Assembly (NCBI GenBank): GCA_038729325.1
Contig: JAVYSG010000015.1
Span: forward strand, 1-23,855
Direction of reading: 5' to 3'
DNA: 23,855 nt
Origin: UBA509 sp038729325
GTDB taxonomy: Archaea > Thermoplasmatota > Thermoplasmata > Thermoplasmatales > Thermoplasmataceae
The notes below the pieces were generated by a model, which saw nothing but the letters and a program-made list of their open reading frames with translations, was not told where the DNA came from and searched no databases. The position numbers and the translations under genes are program-made. Shown in pieces: positions 22,742 through 23,855 of this stretch (within the stretch, counting starts at the first letter, position 1; each line of letters starts with the position of its first letter).

Positions 22742-22992
22742 CCCTGACCCTTTACAGCCACTATTTCAACCCAAGATCCAGCAGAAGGCTGGGAAGAAGA
22801 GTAAATCTTGAAGCAGCCAGAAATTTTACTGACGGTAAACTTGAAGATATATTGAAATCCATGAATATACGATATGAGGTTCGTGATGCCAGGTATCCAC
22901 GTGTACCATGGGAAAAATCAAGGATTTACACTGTGGAAGCCAGTGTAAAAAAATCAACTCTTCTTAGCCTTATTGAAAGGAAGCTCTCCTGA
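22738..22992 (+). CDS. srp19: Signal recognition particle protein SRP19
   Basis: SRP19 binds helices 6 and 8 of the archaeal 7S RNA and helps assemble SRP54 for membrane targeting. The 84-residue basic protein shows the family outline: YSHYFNPRSSRRLGRRV at the N-terminus, a middle DARYPRVPWEKSRIYTVEA, and a C-terminal helix KKSTLLSLIERKLS. It is on the short side of the archaeal range. Translation is coupled to rps8e through an ATGA overlap. Its last 39 coding bases overlap the 3' end of priL on the opposite strand, so both C-termini are written in the same DNA. Confidence 0.9.
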   Translation: MTLTLYSHYFNPRSSRRLGRRVNLEAARNFTDGKLEDILKSMNIRYEVRDARYPRVPWEKSRIYTVEASVKKSTLLSLIERKLS

Positions 22993-23855
22993 TTTCTTTC
23001 GTTTTTTATAGGTGTAGTACTGAAGGGGATGCTTCAGCCAGTCTCTGTGGCATATGGGATCTTCCCCCCAGTAGCAGAGGTGATTTGACCTTAGCACAGT
23101 GCATTTCGGCGGAGAGTATTCTGTGCTTGAAATTTCTCCTGTTACATGGTTAACCTGATACGTGGTCAGGCGCTCGTTAAAATCTGGAGCAGTTTTGAAC
23201 AAACCTATGATCCCTTCATTATTCATTCCTATCTTATGCAGGAAGCTTACAAGGGTGAATCTTGCCATATGTGGAAGATTGACACCGTCTCGCATCTGGG
23301 TGATATATTCCTTAATGCAGGGCGGAAACAGGCTGGCATCAACTTCACCCAGGTCTATGGACTTCTTAATGCCTGATTTCTGGAAAATGTCAATTATCTC
23401 ATCAATGGTATCACTTACAGGCGCAGTTATTGAGTAACTTTCCTCATCGGAAAGACCGTTGAATATCGAAGACAGTTTCCTGACGAATGCTTCCCTCACG
23501 ATTTTTGCAGCTACCTCCCTGTCACAGTTTACAATTCCATGCCTCAGACTCTGGTAAATGAGGCGGTATTTATAGCCACTCAGCCGGGATGTCAGATCAA
23601 CGAATTGTCCAGCTCCAATCTTGTAGAGGCCAGTCAGTTCGTCATATTCCATGGCTACGCCATACCTCTCTGCGTAGTTCGGAACAAACTCGCTGGAGAT
23701 TGCCCTGCTCATCAGAAAACTTTCCAGCAGGTCACGGGCATGGTTCAGTACCCTTGACGTCAGGATAGGTTCCCCAATTCTTCTGAGGACCCAGAGAGTC
23801 AGAGGAAGGCATCTCAGGTCTTCTGCAGATGTTATTTCCCTTGATTCCTGATCAT
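22954..23855 (-). CDS. priL: DNA primase large subunit, 5' truncated by window edge
   Basis: PriL is the iron-sulfur subunit of archaeal primase, partner of the catalytic PriS, and makes RNA primers for replication. The frame stays open to the right edge (complete codons from 23853), so the ATG at 23712 is internal and the true start lies outside. Numbering from that ATG, the four [4Fe-4S] cysteines are Cys132 (PPCIKEY), Cys204 (PPKCTVL), Cys213 (NHLCYW) and Cys221 (PICHRDW). They follow the helical N-terminal domain, with GVNLPHMARFTLVSFL between the first two. The basic tail (KKRKKSGELPFNKAKKS) is encoded opposite the end of srp19. About 300 residues are visible, near full family length (about 330-400). 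Confidence 0.94.
   Translation of the reverse strand, partial: DQESREITSAEDLRCLPLTLWVLRRIGEPILTSRVLNHARDLLESFLMSRAISSEFVPNYAERYGVAMEYDELTGLYKIGAGQFVDLTSRLSGYKYRLIYQSLRHGIVNCDREVAAKIVREAFVRKLSSIFNGLSDEESYSITAPVSDTIDEIIDIFQKSGIKKSIDLGEVDASLFPPCIKEYITQMRDGVNLPHMARFTLVSFLHKIGMNNEGIIGLFKTAPDFNERLTTYQVNHVTGEISSTEYSPPKCTVLRSNHLCYWGEDPICHRDWLKHPLQYYTYKKRKKSGELPFNKAKKS

Noticed and set aside
1..23855. CRISPR array, insertion sequence or toxin-antitoxin pair
   Set aside because: No regularly spaced repeats, transposase motifs, terminal inverted repeats or recognisable toxin families were found on either strand.

Overview
The window looks like a chromosomal segment of a Thermoplasmatales-type euryarchaeon. 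The support is archaeal: ribosomal protein S8e coupled to SRP19, a DNA primase large subunit (PriL), an archaeal Elp3, a DUF355-family protein, an S49 protease, and TATA boxes placed about 20-30 bp upstream of start codons with little or no leader, the leaderless style of this order. The species cannot be named from the sequence alone. No insertion sequence, prophage or CRISPR array was seen. The genes form many short transcription units on both strands.

Layout. 3-1667 is the 3' part of an M13 metallopeptidase gene, convergent with a small anchorless S49 (SppA-type) protease gene (1704-2459). An MFS transporter (2642-3928) and a small TTG-start protein, perhaps HisA-like (4106-4591), follow on the minus strand. 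A two-domain universal stress protein gene (4792-5616) converges on a complete potassium-pump operon kdpF-A-B-C (10124 down to 5629). The 29-residue KdpF is short and easily missed. A DUF981-like membrane protein (10278-10889) and elp3 (11029-12570) follow. Plus-strand genes then come in a row: DUF355 protein, tRNA-Arg(CCG), HAD phosphatase, an alpha/beta-hydrolase esterase, a DtxR/MntR-type metalloregulator and an Nramp-like metal transporter. After a 372-bp stretch without a convincing gene come malic enzyme and an overlapping GNAT gene (minus strand), a divergent double-GNAT gene, a SEC59/DGK1/VTE5-like lipid kinase, a small four-helix membrane protein, an unrecognised 184-residue protein, rps8e-srp19, and priL running off the right edge.

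How genes work together. KdpFABC is one ATP-driven K+ importer, translated from genes that overlap or nearly touch. No kdpD/kdpE is present; the neighbouring Usp gene is the only nearby candidate for a potassium or stress link. The metalloregulator and Nramp gene form a likely metal-uptake module: a perfect 8+8 bp inverted repeat lies across the Nramp start codon. Malic enzyme is flanked by two acetyltransferase genes, one overlapping it. Elp3, tRNA-Arg, S8e, SRP19 and PriL are core information-processing genes.

The strongest items for a second look are the kdpF gene, the DtxR-like operator over the Nramp start, the unusual metal-site residues in both regulator and transporter, a cluster of TGCAT inverted repeats upstream of the Usp gene, a possible mini-ORF and alternative hairpins in the S8e leader, and the 39-bp tail-to-tail coding overlap of srp19 and priL.
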